DNA of 64,000 bases from Streptomyces phaeofaciens (GTDB lineage Bacteria > Actinomycetota > Actinomycetes > Streptomycetales > Streptomycetaceae), in the NCBI RefSeq assembly GCF_014648915.1, contig NZ_BMSA01000036.1, positions 18,457-82,456 of the forward strand, written 5' to 3'. Below are positions 46,913 to 55,782 of the stretch, piece by piece (position 1 is the first letter of the stretch; every line of letters starts with the position of its first letter). A program made the position numbers and the translations under genes. Under the pieces are notes generated by a model that ran no database searches, was not told the origin of the DNA, and saw only the letters and a program-made list of their open reading frames with translations.

Positions 46913-48052
46913 TCAGCTGCCCCGAAGCCCCACCGCCAGCGTCAGTTCAAGGACCCGGTGGGGCGATGCGAGATCCGGGAACAGCTCCCGCAGTTGCGAC
47001 ATCCGGTACCGGACGGTCTGGGGATGGACGAACAGCGCCGCCGCCACCTCGTCCCGCCTGCCCTGGTGCAGCAGCCACTCCCGCAAGGTCTCCTCCAGCC
47101 GCCGTGCGGTCGCGACGGGCACGGTCCGCAACGGTGCGAGGGCTCGGGCACGCAGGTCCGCGAACGCGTCCGCGTCGGCGCTCAGCACCAGCTCGGGCAG
47201 GTGGTCCTCGGTGTCGCGAATGTCGGAGGAGAGGGTGCGCGCGCGTACGGCTCGTGCGTACGAGGCGGACGCACGCGTCCATGGCCGGGCCGGGCCGACG
47301 ACGGCGGTGCGGTCGGTCAGCTGCCGCAAGAGGTGTGATCGGTCGGCGTCGGGGACGAGCAGCACACCGGTGGCGTCCGGCAGATCGTCGAGGACGAGGG
47401 TGCTCGGGTCGAGCGCGCGGTAGGCAGGCCGGGCCTGGGCGGCGGGCAGCAGGACCGCGGTCAGTGAAACCGGAGGCTGCCATCCGGCCCGTTGAACAGA
47501 GACCAGCAGCGCATCAGGGCTCGCGCCGGCGACGAGGTCGCGGGCCAGGTGCTCCAGATGGCGCTCGTGATCCCTGCCCCGGGCGGCCAGTTCGTCGGCG
47601 TGGCCCGCGGCGCTCGCGGCGGAGAGCTCGTCGATGTAGGCGAAGGTCAGCTCGGCGAACTTGGCGACCTCGGCGGCGGGCAGACCTGCGGGTACGGCAC
47701 CCGCTGCCAGGCATCGCCAGGCCACGCGGGCGCCGACGCGGTAGGCGCTGAGCAGGGCGTCCATCGAACGGCCGTCGCGGACCTCGCCGCGGCCCAGCTC
47801 GTAGGCCGCGTCACCGCCGTCGCCGCCCGTGGCGCTCCCGCTCGCGAGGTCCAGATAGTGCCCCAGGGCGGTGCGGACGGCTCGGCGGATGGTGGCGCCC
47901 ATGTGCCCCGAAAGGGCGTTGGCGTACGGAGGGACCTCGTCGATGATCGCCTCGACGACCTCGTCGGCGGTGGCCTTCAGCGCAGCCCGAAGTACGGCGA
48001 CTATCTTCTCATCCAGGGCCAGTTCGCTGGCCCTCTGGATCACATGGCTCAC
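46913..48052 (-). CDS. PucR/CdaR-type transcriptional regulator with C-terminal HTH
   Basis: This 379-residue protein has an N-terminal helical region (residues 1-150, including VPPYANALSGHMGATIRRAV and LLSAYRVGARVAWRCLAAG). A middle GGDEF-like or degenerate domain follows, then a C-terminal PucR HTH (EETLREWLLHQGRRDEVAAA, LFVHPQTVRYRMSQLRELF). GTG 48052 has AGGGA upstream. It is divergent from the reductase/desaturase pair and presumably regulates it through sites in the 85-base intergenic region. Confidence 0.9.
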   Translation of the reverse strand: MSHVIQRASELALDEKIVAVLRAALKATADEVVEAIIDEVPPYANALSGHMGATIRRAVRTALGHYLDLASGSATGGDGGDAAYELGRGEVRDGRSMDALLSAYRVGARVAWRCLAAGAVPAGLPAAEVAKFAELTFAYIDELSAASAAGHADELAARGRDHERHLEHLARDLVAGASPDALLVSVQRAGWQPPVSLTAVLLPAAQARPAYRALDPSTLVLDDLPDATGVLLVPDADRSHLLRQLTDRTAVVGPARPWTRASASYARAVRARTLSSDIRDTEDHLPELVLSADADAFADLRARALAPLRTVPVATARRLEETLREWLLHQGRRDEVAAALFVHPQTVRYRMSQLRELFPDLASPHRVLELTLAVGLRGS

Positions 48053-48085
48053 TTTTATTCCCTGCGAACAATTCAGCCGACCAGA

Positions 48086-48120
48086 TTTACGTCCTGTGGT
48101 CAGGACTTTACGCCCTGAGG
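48086..48120. promoter_or_regulatory. operator-like direct repeats between pucR-type gene and desaturase operon
   Basis: TTTACGTCCTGTGG (48086-48099) and TTTACGCCCTGAGG (48107-48120) are direct repeats with a 21-base period, two helical turns. The first overlaps an inverted repeat, GTCCTG-N4-CAGGAC (48091-48106). They are the best candidate binding sites for the divergent regulator. Confidence 0.65.
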
Positions 48121-48137
48121 CACAGCAAGCTGGAGCC

Positions 48138-49193
48138 ATGACGAGTACAGCCCTCCGCAGCAGGGCGTGGAAACTGCTGGAGATGGTCACGACGCCGCTG
48201 CTGCCGTCGGACTACCTCGACCTGGTCAGCCCGCTGCGTGCGGGCGCCGACCTGCGGGGGCGCATCGAGGCCGTGCACCCCGAGACGGGTGACGCAGCGA
48301 GCATCGTGATCAGACCGGGACGGGGCTGGCGCGGCCACGCAGCCGGTCAGTACGTGCGGATCGGCGTCGACGTCGACGGGGTGCGCCTGTGGCGTGCCTA
48401 CTCCATCACCTCGCCGACAAACCGCCAGGACGGCCGCGTCACGATCACCGTGAAGGCGATCCCGGACGGCAAGGTCAGCAACCACCTGGTCCGCGAGGCG
48501 AAGCCGGGCACGCTGATCCAGCTCGACCAGGCGACCGGTGACTTCGTGCTGCCGCAGGCCAAGCCCGCCAAGGTGCTCTACCTGACGGCCGGCAGCGGCA
48601 TCACGCCCGTGATGGGCATGCTGCGCGACACCGAATTCGATGACGTCGTCATGGTCCACTGCGCGCCGCAGCCGCACGACGTGATCTTCCGCAGCGAACT
48701 GCACGACCTGGTCGCGGACAAGAAGCTGCGGCTCACCGAGGTGCACACCGACACGGACGGCATGCTCGACATCGCCCGTCTCGACGACCTCGTGCCCGAC
48801 TGGGCCGAGCGCGAGACCTGGGCCTGTGGGCCCGCGGGCCTGCTCGACGCCGCCGAAGAGCACTGGACGGAGCACGGCGTCCAGGAGCGCCTGCACACCG
48901 AACGCTTCCGCCCCAGCATCGTCGTCGCCGGCGACGGCGGCGAGGTGACGTTCAGCACGACCGGCAAGACCGTCGACGCGGACGGCGCCACGCCGTTGCT
49001 GGACGTCGGCGAGGAGGCCGGCGTGCTCATGCCCTCCGGGTGTCGCATGGGCATCTGCTTCGGCTGCATCACGCCGCTCAAGGCGGGTGCTGTCCGCGAC
49101 CTGCGCACCGGCGAGATCACCGAGGCCGAGCCGGGCGTCCTCATCCAGACCTGCGTGTCCGCCGCGGCGGGCCCCTGCGACATCGAACGGTAG
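48138..49193 (+). CDS. ferredoxin reductase (FAD/NAD plus 2Fe-2S), desaturase electron donor
   Basis: This 351-residue flavoprotein has an FAD-binding domain (LWRAYSITSP, about residues 85-95), an NAD domain (LYLTAGSGITPVMGML and ETWACGPAGLLDA) and a C-terminal plant-type 2Fe-2S domain (MPSGCRMGICFGC and the last ligand in QTCVSAA). It should pass electrons from NAD(P)H to the membrane desaturase encoded 7 bases downstream. A GGAG lies very close to the ATG, so translation may be partly leaderless. Confidence 0.93.
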   Translation: MTSTALRSRAWKLLEMVTTPLLPSDYLDLVSPLRAGADLRGRIEAVHPETGDAASIVIRPGRGWRGHAAGQYVRIGVDVDGVRLWRAYSITSPTNRQDGRVTITVKAIPDGKVSNHLVREAKPGTLIQLDQATGDFVLPQAKPAKVLYLTAGSGITPVMGMLRDTEFDDVVMVHCAPQPHDVIFRSELHDLVADKKLRLTEVHTDTDGMLDIARLDDLVPDWAERETWACGPAGLLDAAEEHWTEHGVQERLHTERFRPSIVVAGDGGEVTFSTTGKTVDADGATPLLDVGEEAGVLMPSGCRMGICFGCITPLKAGAVRDLRTGEITEAEPGVLIQTCVSAAAGPCDIER

Positions 49194-49200
49194 GAGCACC

Positions 49201-50319
49201 TTGACCGCCATCGACCCCACCGCCCACCTCACCGCGGAGCAGATCGAGGAACTCGGCCGCGAGCTGGACGCGATCCGCGACGAGGTGATCGCCAGCCGTG
49301 GCGAGAAGGACGCCGCCTACATCCGCAAGGTCATCTCGGCGCAGCGCAAGCTGGAGCTGGTCAGCAGGGGTGTGCTGCTGTTCTCGTTCTTCCCGCCCGC
49401 GTGGCTGATCGGCACCGCCGGGCTGTCCGTGGCGAAGATCATGGACAACATGGAGATCGGCCACAACGTCCTGCACGGCCAGTGGGACTGGATGCGGGAC
49501 CCGAAGATCCACTCCACCACCTGGGAATGGGATCACGTCTCGCCGTCCGACCAGTGGAAGCACTCGCACAACGAGCTGCACCACACGTACACCAACGTGA
49601 TCGGCAAGGACAACGACCTCGGCTACGGCATCATGCGCGTCGACGAGGACCAGAGGTGGCACCCGTTCCACCTCGGCCAGCCGCTGTGGAACTTCATCAA
49701 CGCCTGCTTCTTCGAGTACGGCATCGCAGCGTACGACCTGGAACTCGGCAGGAACCTGAGCAAGCGCCGCCGCAAGAACCCGGAGTTCCGCGCGCGGGCC
49801 AAGGCCGTGGGCCGCAAGATCCGCAAGCAGGTCCTCAAGGACTACGTGATCCACCCGCTGCTCTCGGGCCCGTCGTTCCTCACCACGCTCGCCGCCACGT
49901 TCACCGCGAACCTGGTCCGCAACATCTGGTCCCACTCGGTGATCATGTGCGGGCACTTCCCCGAGGGCGTGCAGGTCTTCGAGCGCCGGTCGATCAAGGG
50001 CGAGACGCGCGGCCAGTGGTACCTGCGCCAGATGATGGGCTCGGCGAACATCAGCGGCAGCAAGGCCATGCACTTCATGACCGGCAACCTGTCGCACCAG
50101 ATCGAGCACCACCTGTTCCCGGACCTGCCGAGCAACCGGTACGCCGAGGTCGCGGTGAAGGTGCGCGCGCTGTTCGAGAAGTACGAGCTGGAGTACGTCA
50201 CCGGGCCGCTGCCCAAGCAGGTGTTCTCCGCGTGGCGAAAGGTCGTCCGGCTCTCGCTGCCGAACAAGAAGCCCAAGATCAAGACGCCGGACCGCGAACA
50301 GGAGCTCGTCGCGGCCTGA
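49201..50319 (+). CDS. membrane fatty acid (acyl-CoA) desaturase
   Basis: This 372-residue integral membrane di-iron desaturase has the three His boxes: IGHNVLHG, HSHNELHHTY and HQIEHHLFPDLP. Two hydrophobic regions are visible (VLLFSFFPPAWLIGTAGL and FLTTLAATFTANLV). TTG 49201 follows AGGAG by 4 bases and lies 7 bases after the reductase stop. It resembles mycobacterial DesA3-type stearoyl-CoA desaturases, so it would put a double bond into acyl-CoA with electrons from the upstream reductase. Its product could feed the CFA-type operon at 22.5-26.6 kb. Confidence 0.94.
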   Translation: MTAIDPTAHLTAEQIEELGRELDAIRDEVIASRGEKDAAYIRKVISAQRKLELVSRGVLLFSFFPPAWLIGTAGLSVAKIMDNMEIGHNVLHGQWDWMRDPKIHSTTWEWDHVSPSDQWKHSHNELHHTYTNVIGKDNDLGYGIMRVDEDQRWHPFHLGQPLWNFINACFFEYGIAAYDLELGRNLSKRRRKNPEFRARAKAVGRKIRKQVLKDYVIHPLLSGPSFLTTLAATFTANLVRNIWSHSVIMCGHFPEGVQVFERRSIKGETRGQWYLRQMMGSANISGSKAMHFMTGNLSHQIEHHLFPDLPSNRYAEVAVKVRALFEKYELEYVTGPLPKQVFSAWRKVVRLSLPNKKPKIKTPDREQELVAA

Positions 50320-50345
50320 TTCCCGGTATCGGTTCAGATGTCTCA

Positions 50346-50371
50346 CCGTACCGACGGCACCGCCGGTACGG
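50346..50371 (+). terminator. terminator hairpin after desaturase gene
   Basis: CCGTACCG and CGGTACGG pair over 8 bases around a 10-base loop, 26 bases after the desaturase stop codon. Confidence 0.65.
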
Positions 50372-50620
50372 TGGGATCCGTTTGCGGACGGAGGGCGGCC
50401 GCGACATCGGACGGTACGACACGGGATCCGGGCAGCCCGGTGTCGTCGCAGTACGCGCACGCCGGTGTCGCTCTCGGTGACCGCACGCCAGCTCGTAAAG
50501 GGCGGTCGCTGTCTGCCCGCGTCCGCCGCCGTTGATGTCAGTCCTGACGTCACCCGGCCCGGGACACTGTCGTCACGGGTCGGTGACCGTGCTCACCCCC
50601 GTGTGTCCTTCGCCGTTTGA
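50372..50620. other. intergenic region without recognised gene
   Basis: Nothing recognised between the terminator and the next gene end. Confidence 0.4.
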
Positions 50621-51187
50621 TTATGGGACTGGGCCGTTTGCATGGTCGTCGATACCGAGATCTCGGCGCATCATGTCTCGCATCAACTCCCACAACTCCC
50701 GGAGCTGATGTAGTTCCGCATGGATCTCTTCGAAGGATCCGGTCGGGACTGGACTGCCTTCCTCCAGACACTTGGTCTTCCGGTAGCCCTCGGAAAGTGC
50801 CTTCGCGACGACGTCCAACTCGCGTAACACTGCGGCGGATGCGACCATCTGCGCCTCGGCATACGCAGCGTGGTGCGAATGCCGCGCTACCTCCAGTTCC
50901 TCGCGCACAGCTTCGGTGACGTCTCCTCGGTTCACGTGGTACAGGAATTTCGTGAGCTGCAGTCGGTAATGGCGGTAAGCGGCATTGGTTGCCGCGTAGC
51001 ACGTACGCCTCTGTGCGAGTTCGGCGCGGTTCTGGTCGCGCAGCCATTGGCTGTGCGCGATCTGCTGCTGCCGTTCGAACTGTTCTCTCTGCACTCGTGC
51101 AACGAGTCGGTGGGAGAGAACAGGTGCAAGTAGGGTTCCCGCCACGCCGACAACCGCAGCGAACAGCGCGATCGTGCCGCTTTCCAT
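50621..51187 (-). CDS. small membrane-anchored coiled-coil hypothetical protein
   Basis: This 188-residue protein has one N-terminal transmembrane helix (TIALFAAVVGVAGTLLAPVL). A long charged helical segment follows (RVQREQFERQQQIAHSQWLR, AELAQRRTCYAATNAAYRHY), then more helix with EELEVARHSHHAAYAEAQMV. GGGGGA precedes ATG 51187. No family is named. Many streptomycete genomes carry such one-helix/coiled-coil proteins. It is divergent from a protein of the same layout. Confidence 0.75.
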   Translation of the reverse strand: MESGTIALFAAVVGVAGTLLAPVLSHRLVARVQREQFERQQQIAHSQWLRDQNRAELAQRRTCYAATNAAYRHYRLQLTKFLYHVNRGDVTEAVREELEVARHSHHAAYAEAQMVASAAVLRELDVVAKALSEGYRKTKCLEEGSPVPTGSFEEIHAELHQLRELWELMRDMMRRDLGIDDHANGPVP

Positions 51188-51466
51188 TGATCCCCCAGTT
51201 GCTGCAAACGGAGCTTCATCATGCTGAGGTACACGGGGATCCAATGTCGAGGGACCGCCATCTGTCCACACGTCGAGCCACCTTCCGGGGCGTCTCGGGG
51301 CCGTCGGCGGGTGTTCAACGACGACCGACGGTGACCCCCATCGACAGCTACGTCGCAGGTCGCAGTGTTGATCGATCACACTTCTTCGGTTCCTGGTGGT
51401 ACGCGACGACACTGACTCGAGTGCCGGCTTCTTCCCTTCCGTGCCGCTCTCGATCACGATGCCGGC

Positions 51467-52006
51467 ATGGACGCATCGGTATGGGTAGGGGCAGCGTTCG
51501 GCCTGGTCGGCACTGGCGTCGGAGGAGGACTGTCAATCTGGTCGTCCGCCATCGCTCAGCGCCAGCAAGCGGTTCGTGCGCGTGAGGAGCGTCAGCAGGT
51601 TCTCGCGTCCACAGCGGTCGAGGCGGCGCTGGCGGAGTTGCTTGAGGTCCAGCGTGATGCTCGACGAGCCGGCCCCCTGGACGAGGCCCGCCAGCTACTG
51701 CTTCATGAGCGTGTTCTGCATGTGCAGGTCCTGATGCAGCGCGTTCCCGATGCCGCCCTCCGTAGTCGGGTGCGGGAAAATACCCTTCTCATGCCTCTCT
51801 CGCCGCCTGAGGACACAAGAACGAGCCAGGAGAGGCGGGTTGACATCATGCTGCTGTGCGCCGACGCCATCGCCTGCCTCGGCGCCTATCTGCGCGCTGA
51901 ACCGCCGCCACCGCCCGTAGAAAGACTTCAAACGCTGCGCAGGCTGTGGCCGTTCGATGGCATCGCCCCTGAGGAGAGCGTGTTCATGTACGAAGCGGAC
52001 AGCTAG
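51467..52006 (+). CDS. small membrane-anchored coiled-coil hypothetical protein
   Basis: This 179-residue protein has a Gly-rich N-terminal membrane helix (VGAAFGLVGTGVGGGLSIW). A charged coiled coil follows (AQRQQAVRAREERQQVLAST, VEAALAELLEVQRDARRAG), then a second helical segment (VDIMLLCADAIACLGAYLRA). The layout mirrors the divergent neighbour (50621-51187) without close identity. The function is unknown. Confidence 0.75.
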   Translation: MDASVWVGAAFGLVGTGVGGGLSIWSSAIAQRQQAVRAREERQQVLASTAVEAALAELLEVQRDARRAGPLDEARQLLLHERVLHVQVLMQRVPDAALRSRVRENTLLMPLSPPEDTRTSQERRVDIMLLCADAIACLGAYLRAEPPPPPVERLQTLRRLWPFDGIAPEESVFMYEADS

Positions 52007-52201
52007 AAACTACAGCGGTGCAGACGCCACCTGCGCGCGCTCCTCGGAGGAGCTGTTCGGCTGATCACCCACCAGCCACGTCCAACGGCCTTGTCGGGAA
52101 CGGTAAGACGCGGCGATCGACGCTCTGCCTCATTCCTTGGTTGCGGAACCGTAGACCATCGGCCGACGGCACGACGGGGCCGCCCTCGCCACAGTGGCCG
52201 T

Positions 52202-53362
52202 ATGAAGAAAACCGAGGAGATCAGCAGGGCCCGCTTCCTGGCCGGGACAGCGGCCGTCGCCGTGACGGCCTCGACGCTGTCGGCGGGGCAGGCCGGGGCG
52301 GCCGGGCGAGCCCCGAAGCGCAGGGGGCTGAAGCACCGGGGTGTCGTCTACACCGTCGGCGCCGGGGAGACGCCCGGCACCGCGTGGAGTGCCGCCCGGA
52401 TGCGCGAGGACGTCCGCGTGATCCGTGGCGAGCTGCACGCCGACACCCTCGATGTCACCGGCGACGGTGTCGACCGTCTCACCACGACGGCCGCCGAGGC
52501 CGCCGAACGCGGGCTGCACGTCTGGCTCCAGCCGACCCTCGGGGACATCCCGCCGAAGGAGATCCTGGACAGCATCGCCGAGTGCGGCCGGTTCGCCGAA
52601 CGGCTGCGCCGGCAAGGCGCGAGCGTCGACTTCAGCGTGGGCTGCGAGTTCTGGCTGTTCGTACCGGGCATCATCCCCGGCGAGACGGTCCTGGAGCGCG
52701 TCGCCAACCTCCAGAGCGGCAGCGTCGACATCGCGGGCATGCAGCGCCGCCTGGCCCGATTCACCGCCAGGGCGGCGGCGGTCGGCCGGTCCGTCTTCCA
52801 CGGCCGCCTCAGCTACGCCGCCGCCCAGGACGAGGCGTTCGAGCCGGTCGACTGGCGCCTCTTCGATGTCGTCGGCATCGACTACTACGCGGCCTTCCGC
52901 CGGCCCTCCGACCACGTTCGTGAGCTGCGCCGCCATCTGCGTTGGGGCAAGCCACTGGCCATCACCGAGTTCGGCACCTGCGCCTACGTCGGTGCTCCTG
53001 AGGCGGGCGGCATGGGCTGGGACGTCGTCGACTACTCCAAGGAGCCGTACGAGATCAAGGGCGACCTGGTGCGCAGCGAGCGTACTCAGGCCGCCTACCT
53101 GGTCGATCTGCTTGAGGTCTTGGAGTCGATGGGCCTCTACGCGGCAATGGCCTTCGAGTTCGTCACCCCCGACGCCCCTCACCGTCCCGACGACCCGCGC
53201 TACGACCTGGACCTCGGAAGCTACGCCCTCACCAAGTCCCTCAAGGACCGCCCCGACGACCCGGCCTCGAACTGGCACTGGGAACCCAAGGAGGCCTTCC
53301 ACGCGGTGGCCCGCCACTACGGCCGACGGGCGAGGCCCCTGCCCCGGCGAAACCATGGCTGA
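52202..53362 (+). CDS. Tat-exported TIM-barrel-like protein of unknown function
   Basis: This 386-residue protein has an N-terminal signal with SRARFLAGTAAVAVTAS (Tat-like). A (beta/alpha) barrel-like body follows, with KHRGVVYTVG, DFSVGCEFWLFVPGIIPG, FDVVGIDYYAAFR and LAITEFGTCAYVGAP. The Glu in ITEFG and the Tyr pair in DYYAA resemble glycosidase-type active sites. Homologues are sometimes labelled abortive phage infection protein, but nothing in the sequence or context supports a defence role. The ATG lacks a good ribosome site and codon use is normal. Confidence 0.8.
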   Translation: MKKTEEISRARFLAGTAAVAVTASTLSAGQAGAAGRAPKRRGLKHRGVVYTVGAGETPGTAWSAARMREDVRVIRGELHADTLDVTGDGVDRLTTTAAEAAERGLHVWLQPTLGDIPPKEILDSIAECGRFAERLRRQGASVDFSVGCEFWLFVPGIIPGETVLERVANLQSGSVDIAGMQRRLARFTARAAAVGRSVFHGRLSYAAAQDEAFEPVDWRLFDVVGIDYYAAFRRPSDHVRELRRHLRWGKPLAITEFGTCAYVGAPEAGGMGWDVVDYSKEPYEIKGDLVRSERTQAAYLVDLLEVLESMGLYAAMAFEFVTPDAPHRPDDPRYDLDLGSYALTKSLKDRPDDPASNWHWEPKEAFHAVARHYGRRARPLPRRNHG

Positions 53363-53384
53363 GGAGGTGCCGCCCCTTGAACTG

Positions 53385-53490
53385 ATCGCGGTGGCGATCA
53401 GGTAGGTGTAGGCGACCCAGCCGGTCCTGCCCTTGTCGGCACCGCTGGTGACCCTGCCCCAGGCGCAGTTGCCGTGCGGATTGCGAGGCG
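53385..53490 (-). pseudogene. possible remnant of an SH3-like peptidoglycan-binding or inhibitor domain
   Basis: Minus-strand translation gives GNCAWGRVTSGADKGRTGW and VAYTYLI, the closing strands of a bacterial SH3 domain. No start or remaining domain was found. Weak. Confidence 0.3.
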
Positions 53491-53574
53491 GTAGTTGGTG
53501 AAGCCGGCGTCCCGGGTCAGGAGGCCACGCGAGGCGCAGGAGGTGGCCGGGCCCGTCCGCATGGCACAGGGCCG

Positions 53575-53706
53575 CCGAGAGGCTCGCGCACCGCGGGTGC
53601 CACCCGCAAGGGCCGGTCACGGCGGTCATCGCCTGGCCGGACCTCCTGTACGTGGTCGAACCCTCGCCGCTGATCACCGTTGCCGCGAGGCTGGAGCGTC
53701 CAGTAC
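53575..53706 (+). pseudogene. degenerate copy of the HNH-like gene at 29543-29983
   Basis: The frame reads ERLAHRGCHPQGP, VIAWPDLLYVVEPSPLITVA and ARLER. It matches the intact gene (ERLAHRGCNSRKGA, VIAWPDHLYVIEPAPLITVA, ARLER) at most positions. The N-terminal CxxC part and the C-terminal domain are missing. Confidence 0.75.
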
Positions 53707-54021
53707 GGCTCTGCCGTGCAGTGGCGTGCCTGCATGCGGTCGTCCCCGGCCCGCGGGTCCGGCTTCCGGAGCACGAGATTCGTCGGCCGCCGCTCAGCCG
53801 CCGACGGCACCCGGTCCTCCAGCGGCAGCGTCCAAGGCCGGCCACGGGCTCGCGTGTCCGCAACATCTCGACGCGGCTCCCCCACCAACTGGCCGAATGT
53901 GCGCGGGCTCAGCCCGAGGAACCGGGGCGATCCGAACTCCCCAAGGGCCTCGCTCGTCGAGCTGCGGTCATCAGCCCGCTGTGTAGCCTGTCGATCTGTT
54001 CGAACGGGATGAGGGTGGGAC
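53707..54021. other. intergenic region without recognised gene
   Basis: Follows the HNH-like remnant. Nothing further was recognised. Confidence 0.4.
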
Positions 54022-54585
54022 GTGGAGACGCTGGTGGAGGGGGCCGTCGCGGAGACACTGCGTGACGGGAACGGTGAAGCGGTCCGCCTGTATGTCGCCG
54101 CCTGCGCGGAACGCATGGCGCCCTTGTTCGTGGGCCTGCGGACCAGCTCTCCTGGGCGGGAAGCCGACGTGGACTTCTATGCGGAGTCCGTACGCGATCT
54201 TTGGTACGCAGACCGGCCGCTCGCCGACGCCGCTGAGCGCGTACGCCGGCTGGAGCGGTTCCCGGAGCTTCAGCCGAACGAAGAAGGGATCACCGATGTC
54301 GCCGACACCTACGCCTTCTTCGCTGCCCTCAGCCTGCGGTATGCCCTGCTGGCCCACGGCACGGGAAACGCCGACGACGCTGTGGCCTGCGGGCATACGG
54401 CGCTCACCGCGATGGGGATGCTGGACCAGAACGTGGCGGGTGCCGGCTTTCTCGCCGAAGAACAACGGCTCCAGACTCTCTCGTTGAGCCGTAACGCTCC
54501 AGGTCTGTGGGACGCGAGCGTCATGGCAGGTCGCGAGCGATTCCGCGCCGTGGTGGGCCGCTTGCCCCGTAGGGCATGCTCCTGA
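54022..54585 (+). CDS. hypothetical helical protein
   Basis: This 187-residue soluble, helix-rich protein includes VEGAVAETLRDGNGEAVRLY, VDFYAESVRDLWYADRPLAD, FPELQPNEEGITDVADTYAF and AVACGHTALTAMGMLDQNV. GTG 54022 follows GAGGGTGG. It resembles a conserved streptomycete family of unknown function (from memory). It ends convergently with the hydrolase gene. Confidence 0.8.
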   Translation: METLVEGAVAETLRDGNGEAVRLYVAACAERMAPLFVGLRTSSPGREADVDFYAESVRDLWYADRPLADAAERVRRLERFPELQPNEEGITDVADTYAFFAALSLRYALLAHGTGNADDAVACGHTALTAMGMLDQNVAGAGFLAEEQRLQTLSLSRNAPGLWDASVMAGRERFRAVVGRLPRRACS

Positions 54586-54655
54586 TCCCTGCCGGTGAGG
54601 CACGGCCGCTGGTCACGAGCCCCCAAAACCAGCCACCCCGCGGTGGCCGCGCGGT

Positions 54656-55642
54656 TCAGCCCCGGAGGGTGGCGAGCCAGCCGGTCAGCAGGCGGTTGAC
54701 CTCGTCGGGGCGCTCCTGCTGGATCCAGTGGCCGCAGCCGTCCAGGACATGGGAGGCCGACAGGCCGGGGAGGGTGGTGGGGTAGGCATCGATGGCGTCG
54801 GACATCCAGGTGGTGGAGGCGTCCAGGGCGCCGCCGATGAACAGGGACGGCTGCTTGATCGGGGCTCCGCGGTACGGGGCGAGGTCTTCCCAGTCGCGGT
54901 CCATGTTGCGGTAGCGGTTGAGTGCGCCGGTGATGCCGGTGCGCTCGAACTCTCCGGCGTAGACGTCGAGGTCGTCCTCGGTCAGCCAGGCCGGGAGAGT
55001 GTCCGCGGGGAAACGGTCGCGCAGCCGGCCGCCGTGGGCGACGAAGTGCGGGTCGGGCTCGCCGGAGGCGGGCATGGTGCCGGCGGACAGGGCCGCGTAG
55101 AAGCCCGCGAGCCAACCGCGGACGTCGGGCTCGATCTCCGCCTCGGCGCGGCCGGGCTCCTGGAAGTAGGAGACGTAGAACTCCTGCCCGGGGCCGCCGA
55201 TCCGGTCGAAGACGTCGGTGGGGCGGGGGCCGCCGGGCGGCGCGTAGGGGACGCTCAGCAGGCCGACGGCGCGAAAGACCTCGGGGTGGAGCAGGGCGGA
55301 GGCGGCGGCGATGCCGGCGCCCCAGTCGTGGCCGACGACCACCGCGCTTTCCTCGGCGAGGGCGTGCACGACGGCGACGTTGTCCTCCACCAGGTCGAGC
55401 ATCCGGTAGGCATCGGTCGCTGCGGGCTTGGAGGAGCGGCCGTAGCCGCGCACGTCGATCGCCACCGCCCGGTAGCCGGCCGCGGCAAGGGCCGGGAGCT
55501 GGCGGCGCCAGGAGTACCAGGACTCGGGGAAGCCGTGCACGAGCAGGACCAGCGGTCCGGCGCCCTGCTCGACCAGGTGCAGGCGCCCGGCCGGAGCCTC
55601 GACGCTGCGGTGGCGGAGCTCGACGGTCGGCTCGGGCTGCAT
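54656..55642 (-). CDS. alpha/beta hydrolase, epoxide-hydrolase-like
   Basis: This 328-residue protein has the epoxide hydrolase/haloalkane dehalogenase layout: LLVHGFPESWYSW (oxyanion), DVRGYGRSSKP, VVVGHDWGAGIAAA (nucleophile Asp), a cap domain, and HVLDGCGHWIQQERP (catalytic His). An Asp rather than Ser nucleophile favours epoxide hydrolysis. It is divergent from an XRE-cupin regulator with an inverted repeat between them, so it is probably that regulator's target. Confidence 0.9.
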   Translation of the reverse strand: MQPEPTVELRHRSVEAPAGRLHLVEQGAGPLVLLVHGFPESWYSWRRQLPALAAAGYRAVAIDVRGYGRSSKPAATDAYRMLDLVEDNVAVVHALAEESAVVVGHDWGAGIAAASALLHPEVFRAVGLLSVPYAPPGGPRPTDVFDRIGGPGQEFYVSYFQEPGRAEAEIEPDVRGWLAGFYAALSAGTMPASGEPDPHFVAHGGRLRDRFPADTLPAWLTEDDLDVYAGEFERTGITGALNRYRNMDRDWEDLAPYRGAPIKQPSLFIGGALDASTTWMSDAIDAYPTTLPGLSASHVLDGCGHWIQQERPDEVNRLLTGWLATLRG

Positions 55643-55718
55643 GGGGATCTCCTCGGTTGGCGGCGGACGCGGCTACCCATCGATCATGCGGCGCGACACC
55701 CGCCCGACGCGATCACCC

Positions 55719-55733
55719 TTGCCAACCTGGCAA
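55719..55733. promoter_or_regulatory. inverted repeat between hydrolase and XRE-cupin genes
   Basis: TTGCCA-ACC-TGGCAA is a perfect 6-base inverted repeat, midway between the divergent start codons. It is the likely operator of the XRE-cupin regulator. Confidence 0.7.
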
Positions 55734-55782
55734 ACTCGCAGGACAGGGCGGTGGAGTGGTGCGGCAAGGGGGAATGACGACC

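Noticed and set aside
52202..53362. Phage-defence (abortive infection) gene
   Set aside because: Only a database-style label from memory suggests it. The protein is Tat-exported and barrel-like, and there are no defence genes around it.
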